DNA of 54,121 nucleotides from Flavobacteriaceae bacterium. GTDB taxonomy: Bacteria > Bacteroidota > Bacteroidia > Flavobacteriales > Flavobacteriaceae. The first letter of the stretch is position 1, and each line of letters opens with the position of its first letter. Shown here piece by piece: positions 1-9,000 of the stretch. The stretch is taken from assembly GCA_947491985.1 (NCBI GenBank), contig CANLLR010000019.1, positions 1-54,121 of the forward strand. The letters run 5' to 3'. The notes beneath the pieces are model-generated. The model saw only the letters and a program-made list of their open reading frames with translations, made no database searches and had not been told where the DNA came from. The translations under genes and the position numbers were made by a program.

Positions 1-10
1 TCTCCATTTA

Positions 11-145
11 TCATCTATTAGTCTATCATCTATTAGTCTATCATCTATTAGTCTATCATCTATTAGTCTATCATCTATTAGTCTATCATCTATTAGTCTA
101 TCATCTATTAGTCTATCATCTATTAGTCTATCATCTATTAGTCTA
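11..145. repeat. 15-bp tandem repeat, nine copies
   Basis: Nine back-to-back copies of TCATCTATTAGTCTA run from base 11 to 145 with no mismatch that I can see. The bases before 11 are a partial copy, so the array may continue to the left of the window. It stops exactly at the stop codon of the minus-strand vWA gene. The period is a multiple of three, and on the minus strand one frame reads as repeated Arg-Leu-Ile-Asp-Asp. There are no spacers, so this is a simple tandem array and not a CRISPR. Confidence 0.97.
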
Positions 146-1264
146 TCACCGTATCTTCTTCTTCCTATTACTCTCATAATCCTCAAAAATCATCTCCCCC
201 AACCCTTTCAATCCCGTATAAAATGCCTTTCCCTGATTGGCTTCTGTAAAGCGATTTACAAACTGCTGCAAATACGGATCGTTAGCAATCATGAACGTCG
301 TAATCGGAATGTGCAGCTTTCGCGCCTGTGCCGCCTGATTGTAACACTGTTCTACAATATAATCGTCCAGACCGTTACTGTTCATATAATACGACCCGTC
401 TTTTTCCCGCACACAACTGGGCTTACCATCGGTAATCATAAAAATCTGTTTGTTGGTATTGCGTTTGCGTCGCAGCATGTCCATCGCCAATTGCAATCCC
501 GCTACCGTATTGGTATGGTAAGGCCCCACTTTAAGATACGGAAGGTCCTTAATAGCAATCGGCCACGCATCATTGCCAAAAACCAATATATCAATAGTGT
601 CTTTAGGGTAACGCGTAGTAATCAATTCGGCTAAGGCCATCGCTACTTTTTTAGCAGGCGTAATGCGGTCTTCACCATATAAAATCATGCTGTGGCTGAT
701 ATCAATCATCAACACGGTGCTCATTTGCGACTTGAATTGTGCGTCTTCCACAACAAGGTCGTTTTCGGTGAGTTGAAACTCGCCCAAACCGTTGTTGATT
801 TGGGCATTGCGAATGCTTTCCGTAAGGGCAATAGTCTCTAAAGCATCCCCAAAATGATACGGGCGAAATTCACCCGTAAGTTCGTCGCCACTGCCACTGT
901 ATTTAGTTTTGTGGTTGCCACTACCCGATTTATTTAAGTTGCCAAAAATTTGGTCAAGTGCCTGTTGGCGAATCGCCCGTTCGGTTTTGGCGGTGATACC
1001 TGTGCCCGAAGTACCATCGTCTTTCAACTCTTCACGGATGTACCCTTTTTTCTTTAAGTCGGCAATAAAGTCATCAATAGTATAATTGTCGTCGGTCAGT
1101 TTGTACTCGACATCCAACTGCCGTAGCCAATCAATCGCCTCATCAAAGTCGCCTGAAGTATGTGTAATCAACTCCTTAAAAATGCCAAATAATTTATCAA
1201 ATGGCGAAAGATTCGGAGCTTCGTAGTTTTTAAAGAAAAATCCTTTTCTAGTATTCTTTTCCAT
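146..1264 (-). CDS. von Willebrand factor A domain protein (ChlD/CoxE-like)
   Basis: A 372-aa cytoplasmic protein with a C-terminal vWA domain. The metal-ion-dependent adhesion site is intact: DISHS (Asp188, Ser190, Ser192), a later TDGKPS (Asp279), and a predicted beta-alpha Rossmann layout. Proteins of this shape usually partner with a MoxR-type AAA ATPase in metal insertion or complex remodelling; no such ATPase is visible here, though one could lie left of the window. I chose the start at MEKNTRKG. The longer reading frame back to 1390 would run through degenerate copies of the 15-bp repeat and gives an unlikely N-terminus. The gene is therefore bracketed by repeat copies on both sides. 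No signal peptide or membrane segment is seen. The exact partner and role are unknown. Confidence 0.85.
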   Translation of the reverse strand: MEKNTRKGFFFKNYEAPNLSPFDKLFGIFKELITHTSGDFDEAIDWLRQLDVEYKLTDDNYTIDDFIADLKKKGYIREELKDDGTSGTGITAKTERAIRQQALDQIFGNLNKSGSGNHKTKYSGSGDELTGEFRPYHFGDALETIALTESIRNAQINNGLGEFQLTENDLVVEDAQFKSQMSTVLMIDISHSMILYGEDRITPAKKVAMALAELITTRYPKDTIDILVFGNDAWPIAIKDLPYLKVGPYHTNTVAGLQLAMDMLRRKRNTNKQIFMITDGKPSCVREKDGSYYMNSNGLDDYIVEQCYNQAAQARKLHIPITTFMIANDPYLQQFVNRFTEANQGKAFYTGLKGLGEMIFEDYESNRKKKIR

Positions 1265-1345
1265 AGCTATAAAATTATTACATAAAGTTTGGATGCGTAT
1301 CACAACGAATGTTAATTCTTTCTGAAGAAATTGGGTTGGCAGTTG

Positions 1346-1375
1346 TCTATCATCTATCAGTCTATTATCTATTCT
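1346..1375. repeat. Two degenerate copies of the 15-bp repeat
   Basis: TCTATCATCTATCAG followed by TCTATTATCTATTCT are diverged copies of the unit found at 11-145, with one and three mismatches in the same phase. They lie just upstream of the vWA gene, so that gene sits between two blocks of the same repeat. Confidence 0.8.
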
Positions 1376-1503
1376 CATTTGTGTTCGCAACTTATAACAA
1401 CATATACCGCATAATTATACTAACCTGCACTACAATAGTATAAGATCTCCTCAAAAGCGATGAACTACATTTGGACTACTATTTAACGGTACTACTCATT
1501 CAC

Positions 1504-1761
1504 ATGAAAAAATTATTTTTAGCCCTACTGCTGCTTTCAGGAACAGCGCTTACTTATGCACAAACAGAAAAAGACGACAACCGCATCGAAAACGACCAAG
1601 ACCGCATTAGCCAGTTACAACAACAGCCTGCTCAAGTCGCTACAGAACGCAGCGCGCGCATTGAAGCCCAACGCATTCAAAACGAAAAGGCAACCCTGAA
1701 AAGAGAAAAAAAACTAGCCAAGCAAAAAAAGAAACAAGACAAGGTTACGGCAAAACAGTAA
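1504..1761 (+). CDS. Small secreted charged protein, function unknown
   Basis: An 85-aa protein beginning MKKLFLALLLLSGTALTYAQ, a clear Sec signal peptide with cleavage likely after Ala19. The mature part is almost entirely polar, first rich in Asp/Asn/Gln/Arg and then Lys-rich (KREKKLAKQKKKQDK), probably a single helix or coiled coil. An upstream in-frame ATG at 1471 would add 11 residues and hide the signal peptide, so the start at 1504 is preferred. Short periplasmic proteins of this kind are common in Flavobacteria. I do not recognise a named family. It is transcribed away from the vWA gene. Confidence 0.7.
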   Translation: MKKLFLALLLLSGTALTYAQTEKDDNRIENDQDRISQLQQQPAQVATERSARIEAQRIQNEKATLKREKKLAKQKKKQDKVTAKQ

Positions 1762-1799
1762 ATAGCGTCGCAGTGGTAAGTGAGTATAACTCTAAATAG

Positions 1800-1829
1800 A
1801 ACGCTACATCGTTGGTGGGGCGTTTTTTA
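1800..1829 (+). terminator. Possible weak terminator
   Basis: AACGC at 1800 can pair with GCGTT at 1820, followed by a T-run. The stem is only about five base pairs, so this is a weak candidate for the end of the small secreted protein's transcript. Confidence 0.35.
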
Positions 1830-1880
1830 GTCGAAAATTCCGCCTACTATTGCCTATTGCTTACAGCCTCTTACCTACTA

Positions 1881-2066
1881 CTAAAAATCATCAAGTTCAT
1901 CAAAGTCTTTAATCTCAGATAATTGCATCAGTCTATTGCTGTTTGTGGTTTCCGATGCTGTTATAAAAACTTCTTCTCCTTCTTCGGCATTTGCGTTTGT
2001 ATTCACTTTTTCTTGCTTCTTTTTACTTAAAAAGTCAATACTCGTTTCAATTTTAATGACGGGCAC
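1881..2066 (-). CDS. Doubtful 61-aa ORF, possibly a gene remnant
   Basis: An open frame with a GTG start (MPVIKIETSIDFLSKKKQ...) and an acidic C-terminus ending DFDELDDF. The composition (charged linker, no long hydrophobic run, no odd codons) looks protein-like. However, the frame is closed by a TGA a few codons upstream and it abuts a palindromic intergenic element at 2107-2160. It may be a real small gene or the 3' end of a longer gene cut off by rearrangement. I do not recognise the family. Confidence 0.3.
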   Translation of the reverse strand: MPVIKIETSIDFLSKKKQEKVNTNANAEEGEEVFITASETTNSNRLMQLSEIKDFDELDDF

Positions 2067-2106
2067 ACCGATGAAACTTCACAAGCTATTTTTCTCAAAT
2101 AAAGTA

Positions 2107-2268
2107 GCACGATAGCGCGGATGGCGAACGGACGAAGTAATCCGTGCCCACATAGAGTATAAATAAAAGCGCAGTCAACGGGGTACTTTTTTATGGGTGT
2201 AGTAATCAATAAATTAAAGTGCAATAGTAGTACTAGCCACCGATAGCATGGAATTACATTCCGTGCTA
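2107..2268. repeat. Palindromic intergenic elements (REP-like)
   Basis: The clearest copy is 2244-2268: arms TAGCATGGAAT and ATTCCGTGCTA around a 3-base loop, an 11-bp stem with one G-T position. A decayed relative lies at 2111-2150, with GATAGCGCGGA and later AATCCGTGCCCA, followed by AGAGTATAA. The same palindrome recurs at 4668-4692. No convincing gene covers 2067-2361. Dispersed palindromes of this kind resemble REP elements; no REP-associated transposase is seen in the window. Confidence 0.75.
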
Positions 2269-2361
2269 AAACACACTAACGTTAAAAAATACTGCTACAT
2301 TTTATCGGTACACCATGTAACAAATTACAACTATCCATTACTAATTGCATAAATGTAAGGT

Positions 2362-3222
2362 ATGCTGATGAACAAAGCCATAGTATCAGATAGTCAAGGC
2401 AATGAACTTCGTTTATCGAGCGTTCATAAGTTTGAAGGCAGCATTGCTTTTCCGCACTTTTCCGCAAAATATGTAGTCTCTGGCGAAGAGAATTACACGA
2501 TCAATCAAAAAAAATACCATATTAAAAACGGAGAGTATGTGATTGGAAATCAAAATACCTTTGCTACAATAGCAATTGAAAGTATACCACCAGTAACAGG
2601 CATTTGTATTGACATATCAAAAGAAAAATTGCATGAAGTAATGGCATACCATTTCAGTGATAGCGATTCCTTTTGTGATTTTTTATTTAGTGAAGCATTG
2701 CTTATCAACAAATACAAGAGTAAAAATACTCAACTCGGATACGCTTTTGACGCACTAGCAAAAGAGTTTAACAACCTACTTACTACACCAAGTTTAGTCA
2801 CAAATGAACTGTTTTATTCCATTGCCGAAGGCATCGTAACCGATCAAAGTAAACTCTACTATCAGTATAAAAAACTCAATTTTTCTAAACAAAAAACCAA
2901 CAAAATACTATTTCAATTTTTGTGGAATGCAAAGGATTTTATCGATTCTAATTTTCAAGAAAAAATCAACGTAGCACAAATCGCTGCCACAGCAAACCTG
3001 TCAGAATATCATTTTATCCGCTTATTTAAATCGGTTTTTAATCAAACGCCTTACCAGTACATTTTGCAAAAAAGACTTCATTTCTCCAAAGCCTTATTGC
3101 GCGATAAATGTCAGATAAAAGAAGTCGCTTTCCTTTCTGGGTTTGCCGATGTACATGCATTCAGTAAAGCTTTCAAATCAACATTTGGATCTACTCCGAA
3201 CCATTTCAAAAAATCTTTTTAG
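2362..3222 (+). CDS. AraC family transcriptional regulator
   Basis: A 286-aa regulator. Residues 1 to about 180 form a variable, probably cupin-like sensing region (ENYTINQKKYHIKNGEYVIG is typical of such N-terminal domains). The last 95 residues hold the two helix-turn-helix motifs of the AraC/XylS family: the first around INVAQIAATANLSEYHFIRL, the second around IKEVAFLSGFADVHAFSKAF, closing with the usual FG.TPNHFKK. A second ATG lies two codons downstream, so the start is uncertain by two residues. The gene immediately downstream, on the same strand and with its own promoter, is the likely but unproven target. The ligand is unknown. Confidence 0.92.
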   Translation: MLMNKAIVSDSQGNELRLSSVHKFEGSIAFPHFSAKYVVSGEENYTINQKKYHIKNGEYVIGNQNTFATIAIESIPPVTGICIDISKEKLHEVMAYHFSDSDSFCDFLFSEALLINKYKSKNTQLGYAFDALAKEFNNLLTTPSLVTNELFYSIAEGIVTDQSKLYYQYKKLNFSKQKTNKILFQFLWNAKDFIDSNFQEKINVAQIAATANLSEYHFIRLFKSVFNQTPYQYILQKRLHFSKALLRDKCQIKEVAFLSGFADVHAFSKAFKSTFGSTPNHFKKSF

Positions 3223-3227
3223 CAATT

Positions 3228-3256
3228 TTTGACAAAAAACAGCCGTGCTACTTTTG
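3228..3256 (+). promoter_or_regulatory. Bacteroidetes-type promoter
   Basis: TTTG at 3228-3231, 17 bases, then TACTTTTG at 3249-3256. This fits the -33 TTTG / -7 TAnnTTTG consensus of the Bacteroidetes primary sigma factor. The ATG of the BNR protein lies 27 bases after the -7 box. The promoter gives that gene its own start separate from araC. Confidence 0.7.
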
Positions 3257-3283
3257 TATTTTTAACCCATAAATTAAAAAAAC

Positions 3284-4348
3284 ATGATACGAATAGTGAG
3301 TATAATTATAGTCAAATTTTTAGTATTTCTTAGTGCATGTACTGCACAAGCCCAAACGTGGTCAAAACTCAATACAGAAGCCTATCCAGGTAAACAAGAT
3401 GATATTACCTTTGTCGATGAAAACACAGGTTGGTATGTCAATGGGTATGGACGCATTTTTCATACTAAAGACGGAGGCACTACATGGGAAAAGCAACTGG
3501 AACAAAAGGGCTCTTTTTTTAGAACCATTGCTTTTGTAGACAAAAATAATGGTTTTGTCGGAACTGTAGGAACCGATTATTTTCCGAATGTTACCGATAC
3601 TATTCCACTTTACAGAACCCAAGACGGTGGAAAAACATGGCGTCCTATTTCTTACAAAGGCCCCTACGTAAAAGGCTTATGTGCTATTGATATCGTAAAA
3701 GAAGAATACATCAATCATGGTAAATTAGATTATAAAACACATCTATTTGCTGTGGGGCGCGTGGGTACACCTGCCAATATGATGGTATCCAATGATGGCG
3801 GAAATTCATGGTCGTCCAAAAGTATGGACGACAGCTGTAAAATGCTGTTCGACATAAAAATGTTCAATAAAAATGAAGGGATTGTTTGTGCGGCTACCAG
3901 TGCCGACATTTCGCAATCGAATGCATTGATTTTAAAAACAACCGATGGTGGAAAAACGTGGAAGAACGTATACCAATCCACACGACCGTATGAAACCACT
4001 TGGAAGGTCTCCTTCCCTACTCCGAACATTGGGTATGCAACCATCCAATCGTATAATCCTGAACCCAACGTAAAACAACAACGTATTGCTAAAACTACAG
4101 ATGGTGGTGCTACGTGGACCGAATTGAACTTGGTAGAAGATACTGCCGCGCGCGAATTCGGTATCGGATTTATAGATGAAAACCATGGTTTTGTAGGCAC
4201 TGTGAATAGTGGATTTGAGACTATAGATGGTGGCAAAAGTTGGGAAAAAATTGACTTGGGAAGGGCGTGTAATAAAATTAGAATCTATAAAAATGCCAAA
4301 GGCGAAACGTATGGTTTTGCAATTGGTGTGAATGTATTTAAACTGTAA
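3284..4348 (+). CDS. Secreted Asp-box (BNR) beta-propeller protein, Ycf48-like
   Basis: A 354-aa exported protein. The N-terminus has a hydrophobic signal ending FLSACTAQAQ; the LSAC resembles a lipobox, so it may be either a lipoprotein or cut after AQAQ. Six Asp-box motifs of the form (T/S)xDGGxTW are spread along the chain: KDGGTTW, QDGGKTW, NDGGNSW, TDGGKTW, TDGGATW and IDGGKSW. This is the sialidase/sortilin/Ycf48 type of propeller, a scaffold for protein binding in the periplasm or on the surface. The Ycf48 photosynthetic role does not apply here; the actual partner is unknown. The small membrane gene 6 bases downstream is probably co-transcribed. Confidence 0.88.
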   Translation: MIRIVSIIIVKFLVFLSACTAQAQTWSKLNTEAYPGKQDDITFVDENTGWYVNGYGRIFHTKDGGTTWEKQLEQKGSFFRTIAFVDKNNGFVGTVGTDYFPNVTDTIPLYRTQDGGKTWRPISYKGPYVKGLCAIDIVKEEYINHGKLDYKTHLFAVGRVGTPANMMVSNDGGNSWSSKSMDDSCKMLFDIKMFNKNEGIVCAATSADISQSNALILKTTDGGKTWKNVYQSTRPYETTWKVSFPTPNIGYATIQSYNPEPNVKQQRIAKTTDGGATWTELNLVEDTAAREFGIGFIDENHGFVGTVNSGFETIDGGKSWEKIDLGRACNKIRIYKNAKGETYGFAIGVNVFKL

Positions 4349-4354
4349 AAAAGA

Positions 4355-4603
4355 ATGCTTATGGAATCTCCTTTTAACAAATTTATTTATTTTGGCTTTC
4401 TGCTTTTAGGAGCCTACTTCGCAATTTTTCAACGCGATTACTCAAATGCCGCCATTAATTTAGGTATTGCTTTGGCATTTGACCCTTTTGATCAAAAACA
4501 AACCTGGAAAGACAGACCCACATGGCAAAAAGCATGGCTGATACTGCATCTGGCTTGTGTTGCTATGTTATTTGGTTTAACTGTAGGAATTAATGATAGA
4601 TGA
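4355..4603 (+). CDS. Small two-helix membrane protein
   Basis: An 82-aa protein with two hydrophobic segments: about residues 8-40 (FIYFGFLLLGAYFAIF and a second short stretch) and 60-78 (AWLILHLACVAMLFGLTVGI). A conserved-looking cytoplasmic or periplasmic loop FDPFDQKQTWKDRPTWQKAW lies between them. It starts 6 bases after the BNR protein's stop, so it is probably in the same transcript. Short proteins with this FDP.DQ...W...P.WQ loop are common in Flavobacteria, but I know no function for them. Confidence 0.8.
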   Translation: MLMESPFNKFIYFGFLLLGAYFAIFQRDYSNAAINLGIALAFDPFDQKQTWKDRPTWQKAWLILHLACVAMLFGLTVGINDR

Positions 4604-4635
4604 TGTTTATTTAAAGCTACGGATAGGAAGAGTAT

Positions 4636-4764
4636 AAGTAAAAGATAGCGCGGAATTGCATACACGATAGCGCGGAATTGCATTCCGTGCTAAAATACGG
4701 TAGCGCTGATTTTAATTATGTTTTACGCGCTATGTGGGCACGGAAAATAGTTCCGCGCTATCGG
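4636..4764. repeat. Cluster of palindromic intergenic elements
   Basis: This intergenic stretch holds at least three related copies. A partial copy starts at 4644 (GATAGCGCGGAATTGCAT). A complete palindrome at 4668-4692 has arms TAGCGCGGAAT and ATTCCGTGCTA with loop TGC. A diverged inverted copy lies around 4733-4761 (GGGCACGGAA ... TTCCGCGCTA). The flanks carry direct repeats GGAAGAGTATAAGT at 4627 and 4769. The complete copy matches 2244-2268 in both size and sequence, so the two sites share a mobile or dispersed element. Confidence 0.8.
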
Positions 4765-4803
4765 ATATCGGAAGAGTATAAGTTCAGTAATAATTGCTTA
4801 ATA

Positions 4804-4837
4804 AAAAAGGCAACACATTGAAAAACGTTGCCTTTTT
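4804..4837 (-). terminator. Bidirectional terminator after the alcohol dehydrogenase
   Basis: AAAAAGGCAAC (4804-4814) pairs perfectly with GTTGCCTTTTT (4827-4837) around a 12-base loop. The A-run and T-run flanks give a Rho-independent terminator usable in both directions. It lies 18 bases beyond the stop codon of the minus-strand dehydrogenase. Confidence 0.85.
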
Positions 4838-4855
4838 AAATGTATCACGTACTTT

Positions 4856-5914
4856 TTATTCTTTCAATGAAGCCATATCAATTACAAAACGATACCGAAC
4901 ATCACTTTTTAACATGCGCTCGTAGGCTTCATTAATATCTTGCATTTTGATAATTTCTATTTCAGATACAATGTTGTTTTCACCACAAAAATCAAGCATT
5001 TCTTGAGTTTCTGCAATGCCACCAATTAACGAACCTGCCACTGCTTTTCGTCCCATAATCATAGGAACCGTATTTAAAATGGGGTCCAAACCGCCCAAAT
5101 AACCCACTAAAACTAACGTCCCGCTAATGGTTAAGGTAGCAATATACGGATTCACATCATGAACATACGGTACCGTATCAATAATCAAATCAAATTTTCC
5201 AACTACTGATTTCATCTGATTTTCATCGGTAGTAATAATCATACTATCGGCACCCAATTCTTTGGCATCCTTTTCTTTGTCGGGCGTTCTTGATAAAAGT
5301 GTTACCTCAGCACCCAATCCTTTGGCCAATTTTATAGCCATGTGACCCAGTCCTCCTAAACCAACTACGGCTACTTTACTGCCCTTTCCCACTTTCCAAT
5401 GACGCAAGGGTGACCAAGTAGTAATACCAGCACATAGTAACGGAGCTGTAGCAGCTAAATCCAAATTAGCAGGCACTTTCAATACGAAATGTTCTTCAAC
5501 AACTACTGTTTCTGAATAACCACCGAAGGTCATTCCGCCAAGGAATTTATCCTGACTATTGTAGGTCCCTACCCAACCATTTAAACAGTATTGCTCTAAA
5601 TCTTGAGCGCAACTACTGCAAGTTCTACACGAATCAACCAAGCATCCCACACCGGCAAAATCGCCGACTTTAAGCTTGGTGACTTCGCTTCCTACTCGAG
5701 TTACCTTACCCACAATTTCATGTCCTGGCACGCTAGGATACGAGGTAAATCCCCAATCATTTCGTGCCGTGTGCAAATCAGAGTGACACACCCCACAATA
5801 CAATATTTCAATTTCAATGTCTTTAGCGCCAACATCCCTGCGACTAATAGTCATTTGTTTTAAATCGGCATCAGAAGCTTCTGTTCCGTATGCTTTTACA
5901 TTTTTTGTTGCCAT
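4856..5914 (-). CDS. Zinc-dependent NAD(P) alcohol dehydrogenase (cinnamyl/YahK type)
   Basis: A 352-aa medium-chain dehydrogenase that interconverts alcohols and aldehydes using NAD(P). Catalytic zinc ligands are visible as GVCHSD (Cys43) and GHE (His65-Glu66), with a third Cys near 162 (PLLCAG). The structural zinc uses Cys96, Cys99, Cys102 and Cys110. The Rossmann motif GLGGLGHMAIK lies near residue 185. Length and motif order match the cinnamyl-alcohol dehydrogenase subgroup of broad-range aldehyde reductases (AdhA/YahK). It has its own terminator and no operon partner. The natural substrate cannot be told from sequence, and a detoxifying role against aldehydes is only likely. Confidence 0.93.
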   Translation of the reverse strand: MATKNVKAYGTEASDADLKQMTISRRDVGAKDIEIEILYCGVCHSDLHTARNDWGFTSYPSVPGHEIVGKVTRVGSEVTKLKVGDFAGVGCLVDSCRTCSSCAQDLEQYCLNGWVGTYNSQDKFLGGMTFGGYSETVVVEEHFVLKVPANLDLAATAPLLCAGITTWSPLRHWKVGKGSKVAVVGLGGLGHMAIKLAKGLGAEVTLLSRTPDKEKDAKELGADSMIITTDENQMKSVVGKFDLIIDTVPYVHDVNPYIATLTISGTLVLVGYLGGLDPILNTVPMIMGRKAVAGSLIGGIAETQEMLDFCGENNIVSEIEIIKMQDINEAYERMLKSDVRYRFVIDMASLKE

Positions 5915-6048
5915 AATTCGTGTGTTTTAACTTTTCTAACTTGATTGCTAATGAGTCGTATTGTTGGTAGGTATTTCTGATTTTAAAGGTACTACATTTT
6001 AAAGGTTATTGGCTCTCAGCATGCCATCAATTTTTTCCATATAAAAAA

Positions 6049-6080
6049 CAAAACCCTTCTATTGAAGCAGAAGGGTTTTG
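6049..6080 (-). terminator. Terminator of the metalloprotease gene
   Basis: CAAAACCCTTCT (6049-6060) pairs perfectly over 12 bp with AGAAGGGTTTTG (6069-6080), loop of 8 bases. The minus strand continues into a T-rich tract. It lies 19 bases past the stop codon of the minus-strand protease. Confidence 0.88.
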
Positions 6081-6099
6081 TGTTTACTATAGTAATAAA

Positions 6100-9000
6100 T
6101 TAAGGATGGCTAGAGAAAATGAAATTATTACCATTCGATTCCCAAATAGAATAATCTCCAGGATCTACACTACCGTCTCCGTTTAAGTCGGTGGCAAATA
6201 CGCCAAAGGCAAACGCATTAGAATCGGCTTCCCAAAGTGAATAATCACCTAGATCGATAGATTCATCTTGATTAATATCTCCCGAATAAAATGCCCAAAC
6301 ACCTGGTTCAACTTGTACCATATTCGAACCAAACGCTTTGGTGGCAAGATTGGTAAAATCGTAAGTAGGTGTAGAAGAACTAATAGCTAAAGGTGCTGCA
6401 CTCCATGTTTGAATACCATTGCGGTGTTTAATGGCCAAATAATACGACCCACTTAAAGCCGAATTAAAAGTGGCTGTTGCCAATCCGTTGGTTTGTACTA
6501 TCGCCGTTGTTGTTGCAACCAGTGCATATGATGTCGCATCTCGCAATTCAAAAGTAACATCATCAACATCTGTAGAACTACTACCCACTCCTTGATTGGC
6601 TTTTACAGGACGCATGACATTAGTTACAGTATCGTAAAAACCTTCAATATACAACTTAGCGGTAACCACTGTATTGGGTCCAACTATGTTAACAGTATAG
6701 TCCTCTACTTGTCCAAAAGAAAAAGTTTCACAAGGCGTTGGAATACCATCATACTTCAAAGAAACACGCATTCTGGTCGCACCCAATGTGGCGGTTACTG
6801 GAACTGTAAAATTACCTACAATAGGAGTTGTCGTTGATGCAGCAATTGTAAACACCGTTTCACCAGCATCTATAAAATCACCATCATTATTGTAATCAAT
6901 AAAAACCCCATATCCTTCAGGATAAATGGTTCCTGTCCAAAATGGTGTAATGGTAATGGTTTGGTTAGAACCTTGCACTAAGTTGGTTGAAATGGCAGTG
7001 AAATCGGTATATCCTATTCCACCAGACGAAGCATTGTTAATCGTACCCAATTGCACATTGCCAATGAGTTCATCAACAACACTATTCCCTTGAGAAGTAC
7101 AATACGTATACTGCGATGTAGTTAGGGTCACCACATTACTTGCAATCGATAAATTTCCTGCCGCATCTAGCGCTCTTACAGTAAACGAATACGTTGTTAA
7201 AGGAACTAATCCTGTAATGTCTACTGTCGTTGCTGCAATCGTACCAACTAATAGTGCACCTTGATAAATATTATATCCAGTAACACCAATATTATCAGTC
7301 GATGGAGTCCATGAAAGCGAAGTACCTGAAGAAGTTGTCACCGAAGCAGAAAGTACAGGTGCCGATGGCGGTGTAGTATCTGGTGCTAATGTTGTTATAT
7401 TTATGGTATTACTATTTGGAGATAAATTGCCTGCAGCATCCTTTGATTTTACATTAAAAGCATAGGATGTTGAAGGACTCAAACCGGTAACATTAAAAAT
7501 AGTGGCTAAGGTTGTTGTTCCTATGAAAACGGTATTGCGATAGATTTCATAACCAGTCACCCCAGTATTATCAGTAGCGACTGTCCATGAAAGATTGGTC
7601 GTGGTCGATGTAGTTCCAGAAGCACTTAATGTAGGAGCAGTTGGTGGCGTTACATCGGGTCCTAAAGTAGTAACGTTAACCGTATTACTAGGCACCGATA
7701 AATTACCATCGGCATCTCTAGCTCTTACCGTAAAGGCGTAAGTTGTATTCGCTACCAAGCCAGTTGCCGTATACGGACTAAGAGTTGAAGTACCAATCAA
7801 CACGGCATTTCTGTAAATGTTATATCCTGTAACCGCTATATTGTCAAAAGCACCTGACCATGAAAGTACGGTTGAAGTGGCTGTAGTTCCAGAAGCGGAA
7901 AGCGTTGGTGGGTTCGGATTGGTAGTTTCAGGAGTTCCAGCAGTAATCGTAAAATTAGTGTTGGAAACATCATAAAAAATATGATTCGACCCCATTATCA
8001 TAATCCGATTATTCGCTCCCTGAAGATTCGGAATATTTACCGCTTGGGTTCCGTCATTTGGTGTTCCTAATTGCAGTAGGATTGGAAATGTGAGTCCGCC
8101 ATTCGTAGACAAATAAATATCTACATTCGCGCAATTGATGCCGTTAGCCGTTGTTCCTGCTACATTCCACGTCATGGTTTGTGTTGAATTCCCAATATAC
8201 GATACAGCAGTATTTGGACTAGTTACTAAAAACGGCCCTACACTTGCCACAGTTAACACCATATTGTCTCTTTGTGTTTGACCTCCATTTGGAGTTCTAT
8301 TATCTCTAACCGTTAATGCAAAATTCATCGTACGTGCTACAGTCGGCACCACTTCCCATGTAGGTGCCAAATTTCCTGCAACTACGCTAGCAAGAGGTGG
8401 CATGTACCGATTGGGAGAAGAAGTAGGCAATAGCGATCTAAAATTCGGACCCACAGTAGCTGTTTGTGTTGGAGGTTGTGTACTCGTTTGATTGTTGGTT
8501 TGTTCCCAACAATAGGTTAATGCATCGCCATTGAAATCAGTAGCTGCTCCTTTTAAAATAAAGGGGGTTCCCAGCGGTATCGTAAAATCGGCACCTGCAT
8601 TTGACGTTGGTGCAGCATTGCCATTTGCAATTGCAACAGCGCAACTTCCGCCAGTTCCATTAATAAAAGAAATCATTTCGGAAATATTAACGGTATGAAA
8701 ATAGGCATCCGAATTACTTTGTACGTTGGGCGCACAAATACCAGCATATCCCATTATAGTCGAGGCACTTCCTGGTTCAACAGCCGTAGCAGCATTTCGA
8801 TTACACGCATTATTTTGTGTATGATTGGCTCCCCATTGGTGACCCATTTCATGTGCAACATAATCAATATCAAATGGATCTCCAACTGGCGAACCTAGAC
8901 CCGTAATTCCTCTTGCTTTATTAGCTGTACAAGGTGAAAATAATTGAGCTACACCTCCTCCTCCAGTACTAACTGTATGACCAATATCATAATTTGCTAA

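Noticed and set aside
11..145. Possible CRISPR array
   Set aside because: The 15-base units are directly adjacent with no spacers, and no cas genes are near.
1265..1390. N-terminal extension of the vWA protein
   Set aside because: It would be encoded by degenerate 15-bp repeats and a low-quality leader; MEKNTRKG at 1264 is a much better start.
3730..4236. 168-codon open frame on the minus strand
   Set aside because: It lies wholly antisense to the BNR protein, whose six Asp-box motifs prove the coding strand.
7670..7920. Repeated DNA in the metalloprotease
   Set aside because: It reflects homologous fibronectin III domains, not a separate DNA repeat.
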